Positions 52,785-63,100 of a DNA stretch of 64,000 nucleotides are shown here, piece after piece; the first letter of the stretch is position 1; every line of letters begins with the position of its first letter. The notes beneath the pieces are model-generated. The model saw nothing but the letters and a program-made list of their open reading frames with translations, was not told where the DNA came from and made no database searches. The position numbers and the translations under genes are program-made. This DNA comes from Rhynchopus sp. YZ270_cl-10 (taxonomy: Eukaryota; Euglenozoa; Diplonemea; Diplonemida; Diplonemidae), in assembly GCA_964035575.1 (NCBI GenBank), contig OZ037858.1, forward strand, positions 744,001-808,000. Reading direction: 5' to 3'.

Positions 52785-53378
52785 CTATGTTCCACCATTC
52801 CTCCCCCTCATGGTGCAGAGAAGCGCGGTGTTCCTCCTTTTGTCGAAGCAGTCTTCTATATGCACAATAAAGTCGTGATACTCCGGTATGTTCCTGTCGC
52901 TGAACAGGAAGAACACGGTCTTTTGACTCGTGAGTGCATGATGAATCCTCGTGGCAGCAGCGCAGGTGTACGGGTCACTCTCAGGAGGGGTACGCCCGCT
53001 CTGTATTGCCTTAAGCACCACAAACAGACGCTTAATGCACGTATTGGTGTACGTGACTGTCCGGACGGTGCGTTGTGGCGTCAGGAGCCTGGCATCATGG
53101 ATGAGGGCGGGGTTGAAGTCAATACCCATGCCATGACAGCCGAGGGCATTGGCCGCAGTACAGAGAAGCCTCCCTGTACTGCACCCGAGGTCAAACAGTA
53201 GCGCAATCTGTTGCGTCCTGTCGAGCATCTCTGTGCTGTAGTGAATATGTAAAGCAGTACGCGGTGTATACATACTTAGTGCACGAATCTCCGCGGCTTT
53301 TGCCAGGTGTAGCAAGGCGGTGGGTGGCTGCCATGGGGTGTTTTTGAGGATTAGGATCAATAGTGGCATGAGATTCAT
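52785..53378 (-). CDS. Candidate SAM-dependent methyltransferase
   Basis: Minus-strand open frame of 197 residues and the only gene candidate on this strand. It contains a good motif I, ALLFDLGCSTGRLLCTAANA, followed after the usual spacing by GMGIDFNPALIHDARLL, whose acidic Asp ends the second strand. Farther on, KTVFFLFSDRNIPEYHDFIV could be the fourth-strand region. The family of small class I methyltransferases with DLGxGxGRLL fits in shape. The substrate is unknown. Unlike the plus-strand genes it has no pyrimidine-rich leader before its ATG, and the length is on the short side, so an upstream exon or a decayed gene is possible. Confidence 0.5.
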   Translation of the reverse strand: MNLMPLLILILKNTPWQPPTALLHLAKAAEIRALSMYTPRTALHIHYSTEMLDRTQQIALLFDLGCSTGRLLCTAANALGCHGMGIDFNPALIHDARLLTPQRTVRTVTYTNTCIKRLFVVLKAIQSGRTPPESDPYTCAAATRIHHALTSQKTVFFLFSDRNIPEYHDFIVHIEDCFDKRRNTALLCTMRGRNGGT

Positions 53379-53533
53379 GCGAACCTTCTCTCCTTCTTAT
53401 CCTCTCTTCGTCATACCATAACATCAGACAATATTTTTTTTACACAACACATTTAGAGGCTCTGCGCCTTGCAGTGCTCGCCCCTATTTCCCTCTTCTTC
53501 TTTGACTCCCCCATTTTCTCTTTTTTCTCCTTC

Positions 53534-54118
53534 ATGACGAGCACTGCAGTTGTTTCAGAGGAGATAACCTGCGCGCCGCAACTGGGCCTGCTTCGACGCA
53601 TGGGGGGCACACCGGAGTACCACTACAATGCACCCGCCTCCTCGGAACCTCTTTCTGATGCTGTCGGGCGGAAGCTTCGCGTAAACGATGGGAGAACTGA
53701 GGATTTGCTAAGGACTATTGAGAGTATGTCGAGGGATAGATGGCTTTTGGAGCGTGCGACAGAGCATGTTGAGCGGGTCATGCATTTGCCTCAACCAGAA
53801 CTGCCGGAGAGTTTGGAGATTGTGGGGGAGGCGGTGCCAGCGACGGAACAGTGGTGTTCGAATATACAGCGGTTGATTGTGGTGTTGGGGTCGTTGCTGG
53901 GCACGCCGGTTGCGTTGCTGCGAAACCTCTTCTCGTGCACGGAGGTGGACCGTAGACAGCCTGCAGAGAGTTTCTCATCGGAGACTCCAAAGCTGCTCCC
54001 GCTCCTCTCTCTCTTCCTCGTCGTCGCGTACCTGTGCGACAGCGCTGTCCCCATCGCAGGAGAACACGAACAGCATCTAGACCTTGCAGTCCAAATGGTC
54101 TCAGATCTTCTTTGTTAA
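53534..54118 (+). CDS. Small unknown protein
   Basis: A 194-residue single-exon protein that I do not recognise. It begins MTSTAVVSEEITCAPQLGLL and contains a mostly helical core (RTIESMSRDRWLLERATEHV; IQRLIVVLGSLLGTPVALLR). A hydrophobic helix near the C-terminus (LLPLLSLFLVVAYLCDSAV) may be a membrane segment or buried. The ATG follows a T/C-rich leader, the pattern seen at other starts here. The gene is divergent to the methyltransferase candidate, with about 150 bp between the two start codons. Confidence 0.6.
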   Translation: MTSTAVVSEEITCAPQLGLLRRMGGTPEYHYNAPASSEPLSDAVGRKLRVNDGRTEDLLRTIESMSRDRWLLERATEHVERVMHLPQPELPESLEIVGEAVPATEQWCSNIQRLIVVLGSLLGTPVALLRNLFSCTEVDRRQPAESFSSETPKLLPLLSLFLVVAYLCDSAVPIAGEHEQHLDLAVQMVSDLLC

Positions 54119-57100
54119 GAAAATGATGGTTTTTTGAGATTTTTTTTTTGCGATGTCAGGTAGGGAGGGGGTGGTTATGAAGAAAGTGTAGGTCCCTCCT
54201 ATGCTTTTTTTTGAGTTGGGGGAGAGGGGGGGGTTTTGCATTACCTTTAGGTTTTGCGTGACTTTCACTTTTAAAGTGTGTGAGGTGCATTCATCTTTCA
54301 TTTTCCCCGGATTTCAATAAAAAAATTTTTTTTCTGGAAGTTTTTTCCCCCAGGATTGTACTATAGCGGAGGTGAGGAGAGAGAGGAATAGAGGAATAGG
54401 AAGGGGGGGGAATTATCGATTGTGCCATTGTATTCTTTATTTTTTAGGGCTTTTTTGTTTGTTGGTCTTTTCTGTCTTGGCCAGGAACAGCTAAAGGGGT
54501 GGGGGGATATGGGCAGCTCTCCACGGTGGACTAGTCAAGAACTACTAGTCGTAAAGTAACGATTATAAGCTCAAGGTGTACACTAGTCGTAAAATGGTCA
54601 TTTGGACTAGGTAGTCCACCTGAGTAGTCCGTCGTGTCTCTGTGTGCAATGGGGGCGTTGTGTTAAAACTAAAATGATTGTTGTGCCGTAGGTACTCCAT
54701 CGCTATCCACTATATTTCCCCAGAGATATGTATCCTCGCCCCGAAGGATACGCTTCTCTTCCCGTTTATTTTTGTTTTTGTTTTCAAAATTTTACTTTGC
54801 GCGCATTCTTTGCGCGCCTTAAACCTAGTCTTTTGCTTTCCTTTTGTGGTATCCAATACAGGGCATGCAGGGGGGGGTTTTTTTTTGGAGGGAATCCTGG
54901 TCAAAACCTGAAAGAGGGAAATAGGAAGAAAACTATAACCCCAGGTTTGACTGCGTCTTATAAAAACCCTATTCCAGAACGAAAAGAAAAAAAGAGCAGT
55001 GGAGCACACTCTAGGGTGGCTACACTAATACAACCAAGTTTTATTTCACCTCGAGGGTTAACGGAAACTACAGTTAGGATATGGGGGGCGCTCAACAGGA
55101 TTCACACTAGACTCTCATACCATGGTGAGTGGGTGTGCTGTTGTGTCCTCTCGCATCAATTAAAGGGTAAAAGCGTGCCGACCATTTTTTTTAAAAGGTG
55201 ATGAATCTAATAAAAGGTGACTAAGCACGAGAGGCTTAGGATCATCTTATAAACTTTTCTTTTTTTTTTTGTAGCTGAGAGTTGTCAGATTGTGGAAAAG
55301 GGCAAGGCGTCTCCCACCTTGAGTAGTGCGGAGCCCCATGATGTAGCACAGCATGAGAAGGGTATGGGTATAGGTCAATTATTTACAGTACATCAAATTG
55401 GCGTCCAAAGTTTGGTAGATTTGGGGGTTTTTTTTTTGGCAATTTGGCGACTTTTTTAAAGGTACACTGTCACGAGAGGGATTTGTATTCCAAGTCAACC
55501 TTTTTTTTTGGATGCCAAATATATTTGAAGTACAGTGAATCACGAAAGTCTGCCCTAACAAAGGAGCGGATGGAAATCGATGGTGCTTCCTTAAAGGACC
55601 TTTGTTAGGCAGTTTCGGTGTGACTTTTGCTGGCCGTGACTTCATGACTCACTGTACTGTTGATAAAACCTGTCACCATGTGGGTGATACGAGCGTATCT
55701 TAGTTATTCATTCTGTGGCACCATGGGACCATGGGTGTGTTCGTAGAGAGTCTGGACTGGCGATGAGAATCGTCATACAAGTCTTCGAGAGCTGCATGTT
55801 GCTATTTCCCTAGCGTCCTGTCCATTTTTTATTTTGTGCGGTAAAAAGGGGGTGTGGTCAAATGCGGATGCACAAAACGTCTGTTCTTTTGTTTTCCCAT
55901 CTTAACTTGCCTGTTTGTTTTGCTTAAACTTGCAGATACGCCAAAACCTGTGCTGGCCTTGAAGTGGGTAGAATGAATTTGGTGCCTTCTGTGTACCATC
56001 GGTGTGCATAAGAGGCAACTTCAGCTTTCAAGTTTTTCCATATTTTTTTAAAAATCCCGAGGTGTTTTGCATTTGCAACGTTTTTTAAGGTTTTTAAAGT
56101 GACCAAGAGAGGTAGGTTCATCTCAGTAACTTTCCTTTTAGAAATCTTGGTCGCATGAATGCCATCCAATGTTGGGTCATCTGAAAAGGGTGAGATTTTT
56201 GTATCGGAAAAATGTCTTTGTTGTTAAGGTTGATCTGGGATGGATGTAACGGGGGGGTTTTTTTTTTCAAGTCTTCAAGTGTTCCCCCTTTTGCACAACC
56301 CGCAAAATATGGGAGAAAAGTTCGTAAACTAGGAGTTCACAAATCCCGTTCCCCTTTTGGGTGATTTTCTAACAGTACACCCATACGTACCTTCCCCTAT
56401 TCCCGGTGTTTTTAGTTTCTTTTGGCAAAGGAATATAAACCGCGTCTGGTCTGTCGGTCTGTTTCGGCTTCTTTGCAGTTTTGTTTTAAAAGATCTGTGG
56501 GAAGAAAAATGCCCTTTTTTTTGAGGCACACTTTATGAATGGAAAGTGTGCGTAATTGTTGTCTCCTGACAGGGTCAAACTCGCCGGAAATGTTCACAAA
56601 AAGCTCGTTACGGTTCACGCCTGTTAGTAACCTTTAAGTCTCTGCGAAAACAGAGTATTTATTTGAGTGTTGTTTTTTTTCAAAACCAAAACAAAATATA
56701 AAATAGACGAGGAGACAACGTTGGACAAGATCCATCCTGTAGTAAACAAACTCTTATTCTTTCTTTTTCGTTTCTAGCGTACCTCCACGGATGCGATAAA
56801 TATTTCCGTGAGGGATGGCAGATTCCTCTCCAGCCTCGTCCTTTTTTTTTTTTTTTCCCTTCTGTTTTTTTATGCTTTTTCTTTTTTTTTGAAAAATATG
56901 GTGTGGTTCATTCTTCCCGACTTCTTTTGTACTTTCTGGAAGATGTTGTGCAACACGAAAGCGCTTTTATTCGCCCCCCTTTTTTTGTGTTTTCAGAGGT
57001 GTTTGCCTTAACAACCTCCACCTTTTTTTTCAGATGACTAAAATACGACATAAAAGTAAGTCTCATCGTACCAAATGCTTTTTATTTATTTTGCACTATC

Positions 57101-57202
57101 AACTTCTCTTTTCTTATACGGGGTTGTACACAATAAAATCTTTGAACTTTTCCCAAACTTCTCCCGATTTAGGATATAACCTGACTACACCACCCCCCAC
57201 CT
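54119..57202. other. Long repeat-rich spacer
   Basis: No gene seen in about 3.1 kb. A degenerate GTGTGTGAGGTGCATTCATC module lies near 54278. Hairpin sequence with ACTAGT words spans 54524-54634. A clean stem-loop is at 55221-55239 (CTAAGC-ACGAGAG-GCTTAG) followed by ATCATCTTATAAAC, a T-run and GTAG. A short copy of the GGTACACTGTCACGAGAGGG...TTTGTATT module is near 55459-55498. A degenerate AGAGAGGTAGGTTCATCT is near 56106. Between 56300 and 57180 I see only T-rich sequence with a TTTGCACTATCAACTTCTCTTTT piece near 57093. Confidence 0.5.
54524..54634. repeat. CTAGT-rich hairpin element, copy 2
   Basis: The arms CGGTGGACTAGTC and GACTAGGTAGTCCACC pair, and further ACTAGTCGTAAA words repeat inside. 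The theme GGACTAGT...ACTAGTCC is shared with 20692-20820, but overall identity is modest. Confidence 0.5.
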
Positions 57203-57321
57203 AATGGTGGCAGTGTTGTGATGGGAGCCCATTGGAATACGCAAAATACATCAAAATACAGATGTATTTTGATGTATTTTGCGTATTCCAATGGGCTCCC
57301 ATCACAATACTGCCACCATTA
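57203..57321. mobile_element. 119-bp MITE with 9-bp target duplication
   Basis: An almost perfect hairpin: the left arm AATGGTGGCAGTGTTGTGAT and on to GCGTATTTTG-type words pairs along about 57 bp with the right arm, with one or two mismatches and no real loop. The direct repeat CCCCCACCT stands on both sides (57194-57202 and 57322-57330). A 9-bp duplication is typical of Mutator-like elements. It carries no gene. Confidence 0.85.
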
Positions 57322-57412
57322 CCCCCACCTCCCATATTAAAATAAACTCCTCCACTTCCAGAAACGTCTTGCACCTATTGTATATTAGGTGAGTTTTTGA
57401 CCAAAAAAGAAA

Positions 57413-58533
57413 ATGCCATGGGCTATGGCAGAAGGATTCGAGCACTCTGAGGAGTACAACGGTGTTGTGGGGGAGGTGGCGTACGAAGGATCCCCTCTTG
57501 CAGGAAGCGTGCTGCTGAGGGTGTCGCCCTATGAAGGGTTTTATGTAAAGACAGAGACGTTACTGCCGGTGTCTTATGTGGAGCTGCCCCCCGATATGGA
57601 GATGGATGCAAAAACAAAAAAATCACGTAAGGTGGCGAGACAAAGGGACTACGTCGTTTTCAACGATGAAGATGGCGACGAAGTTATCTTTGAAGCCTTC
57701 GAAGGGCGGGGCCGAGCACGCTACTGCGTGAACTGTGTATGGCGGGAGGACTTCTCTGTGGCAGAGTTCTTTCTTGAAGGCCGTCCGGGGCGTGAGTTTC
57801 CACACCTCCGATTAGACTGCGGGGACCGTTACCGTACTGTCGCAGTGCCTCCTGAGGTTCCGGAACAAATCGCAGGATTGCTTTCTTTGGCGGGAGTACC
57901 GCACAACAGACAGGACTTTGCACCAGGCACCCACGTTACCATTATTGAGGAGATCTCCTTCGTTGAAGGTGACTCCATACCCGCAGGCACCCGAGCTGCC
58001 GTTCTCCAACCCGGTGCCGACAAAGGCCTCCTCGAAGTGGCAGTCGCAAACGGAGACAGGATCGATGTCGCAAGGGCCTCCCTGCTCCCTGCGCCACGTC
58101 TGGTCAAAGGGGACGTGGCAATAGTACTTCGTGATGTTGAATTCAAATCAGGCAAAACTCCGATAGCAAAAGGGAAGCTTGTCACAGTGAAGTCGCGTGG
58201 TGAACGAGGTATGCGGTTTGGTAGATTATTTTTTTTGGGGATACTGGGATTGTACTTTCAATTTAGGGGTTGTATTTTTTTTCACCAAAACGGTAAAAAA
58301 CGGTAAAAAAAAATCGTATAACGATCGCCTTCATGGAACGTAGCCACCTAAGTAAAAAGGGAAAAATACAGAACGCTCCGTTTTTGGAGCGAAGTGATTG
58401 TCGACACAACAAAAAAATGTTATAAATAACAACAGGCATGGTGGAGGTTCGGCAAGGGAACCCACTCCGCGGAGTGGATTTCGATATTTCGGAGTTGTGG
58501 CTCAGAAAGTTGGAGGGTGAACAGCTGGATTAG
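57413..58533 (+). CDS. Unknown protein, SH3/tudor-like repeats
   Basis: Exons 57413-58208 and 58436-58533 give 297 residues; the join completes a Gly codon and leads to a stop after 32 residues. I do not recognise the family. Residues 10-60 (EEYNGVVGEVAYEGSPLAGS), a central region with RYCVNCVWREDFSVAEFFLE and the 185-265 region (PGTHVTIIEEISFVEGDSIP; VKGDVAIVLRDVEFKSGKTP) are rich in short beta strands with Gly turns. The last two look like one barrel repeated. A nucleic-acid- or protein-binding role would fit but is only a guess. The start is MPWAMAEGF; the second Met is possible. Confidence 0.68.
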
Positions 58534-58896
58534 GTGATATTAAGCAAGGTTGAGACAACGCTGATGCAGGGCTAGAGAGATACATTCGTAAGGCAGAAAC
58601 AGATGGGGGGGGGGAAATCCAAAAGAAAAAAAAAATAATAATTTAGAAAAAGCAGGTGTTTTGGCAGCACGTAAAACACTATCTTTCTTTTGTGTCTGCA
58701 CTAACTACATATCCCCCCCAACCTCCTGGGGAAGCACAAAATGACCCTCCCTCCTCTTCTCTTTTATGACAACCTTAGTTTCCCCACTCCTCCACTCCAC
58801 ACCACCCAGAAAAGGGCCATATTCTGCGCAAGACTTACCCTCACTAGGCATTATAACCACTCCACACCACCCAGAAAAAAGAACTAAACACACACA
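58534..58896. other. Spacer carrying 40-bp insertion, copy 2
   Basis: 363 bp with an A-run, then a C-rich leader. The 40-bp sequence at 58814-58853 differs from copy 1 at 32313-32352 by one base. Here it is followed by TAA and flanked by an exact 22-bp direct repeat, 58792-58813 and 58857-58878 (core ACACCACCCAGAAAA). The following start codon is 43 bases downstream. Confidence 0.85.
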
Positions 58897-59841
58897 ATGG
58901 AATACCCAGAGCAGCCCCCAGAGCACATCTACCCACCCCAGGCAATTGAACCTTCCCATCATCTGCCCACCCCTATGGCAGTGCCTAGGACTGGAGGTGA
59001 ACGTGAAGAGATCACAACACTGCACCTCGTAGGGATGCCGTTTGATGTCGCGGAAAGGGACATTTATTTGCTTGCAATTACACTTCCTGGGTTTGAGCAC
59101 GGCATTTTGCGGTACAACACTGATGGAAAGGCACCGCAGTGCTTTTTGAAGTTTGAGACAGCAGAAGCGGCGAGGGATGCTGTGCACAGTTTGGACAATG
59201 TGCCGTTCGGGATGGAGTCGACTGCACCAATCATGCATGCAAGCATCACCGAGAAGCAGGGACGCTTTACGATGAAGGAAAAGCGAATCACTTCCTCCGG
59301 ACGTGGGGGCTACCAACTCGCTCCTGTACTACAGGATCACCGGTACAAGCCGTATCCTCAGCACTCTGTGCCGGGCTATCCTCCACATCCTCAACCTAGA
59401 CAGGCAGGCGCTCCATCATATGGGCACACAGCTCCACCGCAATACGCGTATCCTGCACCCGCACATCATCATCACCACCATCACCATCACCACCATCATG
59501 ATGAACGCAGGGAGCACCACAGGGAGCACCACCACAGGGAGCACCACCACAGGGAACACCACCACAGGGAGCACCACAGCGAGCACAGGGATAGTGGCAG
59601 AGACGAGCCCTCCTCCACAGTGTTCGTCCACGCCACCGCCGGTACCTTAACTGAGGCTATCCTTCGTGACATTTTCGCACCCTTCCCTGGCCTTCTCAAG
59701 GTGACCCTCAGAGGAAACAAAGCATGGCTCATGTTCGATTCTGTCGATTCCGCCCACGCCTCCCTGCAACTCGACAACCAAACCCAACCCCTCCTCGGCG
59801 GACCATTGATGCTTCGGTTTGCCAAGAGCAATACAAGATAG
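58897..59841 (+). CDS. Two-RRM RNA-binding protein with His-rich linker
   Basis: A single exon of 314 residues. The first RRM (about 40-115) reads TTLHLVGMPFDVAERDIYLL with RNP2-like LHLVGMP and RNP1-like KAPQCFLKFE, in the manner of the RBPMS/Scw1 group. A Tyr/Pro-rich linker (PPHPQPRQAGAPSYGHTAPP) and a run of 12 His follow, then five EHHHR repeats. The second RRM (about 235-312) shows TVFVHATAGTLTEAILRDIF and KAWLMFDSVDSAHASLQLD. The His-rich stretch is encoded by CAT/CAC and by 15-bp tandem units at about 59508-59580. It probably binds mRNA; compartment unknown. Confidence 0.85.
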   Translation: MEYPEQPPEHIYPPQAIEPSHHLPTPMAVPRTGGEREEITTLHLVGMPFDVAERDIYLLAITLPGFEHGILRYNTDGKAPQCFLKFETAEAARDAVHSLDNVPFGMESTAPIMHASITEKQGRFTMKEKRITSSGRGGYQLAPVLQDHRYKPYPQHSVPGYPPHPQPRQAGAPSYGHTAPPQYAYPAPAHHHHHHHHHHHHDERREHHREHHHREHHHREHHHREHHSEHRDSGRDEPSSTVFVHATAGTLTEAILRDIFAPFPGLLKVTLRGNKAWLMFDSVDSAHASLQLDNQTQPLLGGPLMLRFAKSNTR

Positions 59842-60173
59842 AAGGGTAGTAATGGGGAATTGAGAGGGGGGTAAAAATGGGGGAAAATATGGGATGTTTC
59901 CCAAAAAAAATAAATAATAAAAGGTTTTGACCGTTCGAAAAAAAAAAGGGGTTCAGGGGGTGGGGTTTTTAGGATTGTGCAGAGTACATCCAAGGGTTTG
60001 GGGTTAAGGTTGTTTTTCGATTTTTGTGGCGGAACACCGATATTGAAACGAGGTATCGCAAAAAAAAAAGGGGAGTGAAAGGATTGGTACTTTTCTTTAG
60101 GTTTGAACAATGTTTAGTGACTTACCCACATCATTCCTGCCAGAACATACACCCTTAGTAATTTCTAAGAAAA
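59842..60173. other. Short spacer
   Basis: About 330 bp of A/G-rich sequence with no gene or recognised repeat. Confidence 0.4.
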
Positions 60174-63100
60174 ATGGACACCTCGCAACTGAACGCTGCA
60201 CTCAGCAAGGGTGTCTCTCTCAGACGCAGCCTGGAGCTGGAATGTGCAACCGTGGATGAGTTCACCCTTGCTGTGGAAACACTTCTGCAGTACGCTGACA
60301 ACATCGCAAAGAATCCTTCGGCAGACAAGTATGTCTACTTTTATATCAAAAATAGTAATAAATATGTGAGAGGCACATTCGTGTTGTGTTTGTTGACCCA
60401 CATTTCAAACCTGGTGTGTTGCTATGCCGTTGGTAAAGGTGTACTGCTTCATAGGATTTATCTTTCAGTTTGCAAGTGTTTGCGAAGATCTATTTATTAA
60501 TGGGTTTACATCTACTGTTAGGCCGGGTATTTGTGCTTTCATCCGGATGGCTGGCATCGTGGGTCAGTCGGAGGTGCCTGCATCAACTACAGTTTTTTTT
60601 TTTTCAAGGTGACTAAGCATGAGAGGCTTAGTCACCTTGAGGTCATCTTATAAACTTTTCTTTTTTTTAAGCTGTGGATGTGGCCCCGGCTGTACATCCT
60701 TGGGATCTCACATTTGCTGCCTCCAAACGGGATACCCCCTTCCGCACATATCTGACCAAGCTGCAACCTAGTTTTTCCTCCACCTATAGGGAGGCGTTCA
60801 CTTTGAAAGCTTTCCTGTGGTGGGTGATTACGCTCGAGTGGAGCAAAGAACCCCGCGACGTGTCGTGTGTCGAGCTCGCGGTCGACTTCGAATTGCGCAC
60901 AAGGGTCTTCCTCGCCAAACAGACCTCTAATATCCGCGAGCGTGGGCGGGCCATGCAAAGGCTCATCGTCAAGACCAACATGCGGGCTTTAACAGCGAAA
61001 CTCCGCCGCGCCCCATTCCCTGGTGTGAAAAAGGATCGTGTGCACTCCCTCCGTTCCGTCGGCGCCCCAGCGCTCATTGGATTCAGCAGACGCCCAGTGT
61101 TGTGTGCTAAAACACGTGCTTTTCTTGAATCTTTAAATCATGTTGTCCCCCCTTCCCGGTCAGGGTGGGGTAATGAATGTATACCTGCTTACAGCTTCCC
61201 TGTAAACCAATCCCAAGCGCAACACTCCGGGGTTCGATAACCTACGGAGTGCCAGTGCCTGCGTCCCAGAGGCGTTTGCACTATCAACTTCACTTTTTTT
61301 TTTTTCTCCAAAACTTCACCCAACCTCAGATACCGCAACGTGAACCAGCAGAACAAGAACTTCGTCGAGCGTGTCGGCAGGTTTGCCTCTGGCAAACAGC
61401 TCATGGAGGTATGCACCTCTCCTATGCACAGCATCCCCCCCTTTGTGCACACTACCCACAATGCAAACGTTTCTATAGCAAACCCGTGACCCACAACCAA
61501 GGCGGTTCATCTTTACTCATATTTCTCTTTTATTTGCACAACTCTGCATAGTTTGATGTTGTACGATCTCGATTGTGATCAGGGTGTATAAGCTTGGGGT
61601 TATCTGATACACTTTGTTTTCACCTTAACTCATTTCACTCCATTCCCACTTCAGCTAATGGGCTTCAGTCCGCTGATCTCCGAGGGGAGGTTGATTATGA
61701 CTGGGCAGATCAACGAGGATGCTGTGTCTGCTATTCGTGGTGTGTGCGAGACACCTGCACCGGCACTGTTTGCGGAGGAGGCGGCACCTGCGGACACCAC
61801 CTTCGAAGAGGAGGAGGAGGAGCGCGTTGACAGCCTTTTGGACCGCGCTGAGAACCACACTGCCACCATTGCCACCACCGAGCCACCACTGGACAATGAG
61901 CTGCCCAGCGAGCCGATCACATCAACCAAACCGGAAGCAGAGGAGCCCCGCCGCACCCCTCTCCTGACACCTGTCGAGCCAAAGGAGCCGCCAGCAGAGG
62001 CCCTCCCCGAGGTGCAGACGGCAGAGCCCCAAGAGGTCGAGACCATCACCGAGACCGTGCTGGAGGAGGCGGAGCTCGAGATGGAGGCCTTGGAGGTGGC
62101 GGTAGGTGAGAGCCCAATGGTGTTGGAAGTGAACGACCCGGCGACACCCCCGCAGCAGGAGGAGGAACGCGAGGAGGAGCGTGAGGAGGAGTGGGCCTGC
62201 ATCCGGTGCACCTTCAACAACACAACGCTGATCATTGAGTGCGATATGTGTGGCACCTCGAGGCACCCTGCACCGCATGCAAACGCTGCGTGCAGTCCGA
62301 TGGTGCAGGTGCCCGAGGAGCCGTCGCGCATTAGCGTGTCCTCCGTTGGGGTGTCGGCGGAGGTGCACCAGCAGGACGCAGGGCAGGACACAGAGAGCCT
62401 TGTGCCCGTTGTGGACGCAGCGTGCAGTCCCTTTGTGCTGCCCTCACGCACCGCCGACGCATCGTGCTCAGCAAACATCCGCACCGTGAAGACACCCATC
62501 CTTGAGTCCGAAGCAGGTCTCGAGGACGGCCTCCTCCGCGTACGCCGCCGTCTCGCCCAGCTCTGCAACCGCAGTGCCTCAGGCGGGTCGTCCAGCAGCT
62601 CCGCCCTGCAGGACCTCACCAACGCAATGCCGGCGAATGGCAGCAGGCAGCAGGCACAGGCGGGTCAGTGCCCACCCGCATCCGCCAATGTCTCGCGTGC
62701 AGGCAGCACGCCCCTCCGCAGGGACCTCACCAGCGCTCTCGAATGCGGAGTCTGTCTCTGCCTCATCGTGTACCCAGTCACCTCGCCCTGTGGACACTCC
62801 TTCTGCAGGCATTGTCTTGTGGAAGCGACAGCGAAAGCAGGCAAGAAGTGTCCGTCGTGCCGTTCGCCTTGTGAGATGGACGTTGCGAAGTGTGCGGAGA
62901 ACAAGCTTCTTGCGCACACTGCGCGTCTGGCGAGCCCTGCGGAGTACACGCAACGTGCAAAGGAGGCTGATGAGCATATGAAGCGTTTGGAGCGTGCTGC
63001 GGCGACAGTGCTGCTGCCGGTTCTGATTGGCGACGACAGCCCCTGCCCCGGGAGTACGTGCAAGCTGCAGCTTGCGGAGCCACGCGACGTTGCGCTGCTG

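Noticed and set aside
60355-61240. Joining the intronic open frame to exon 1 of the ligase through a GTAATA donor
   Set aside because: It is in phase, but breaks the PUB domain, which is continuous if 60328 is joined to 61330.
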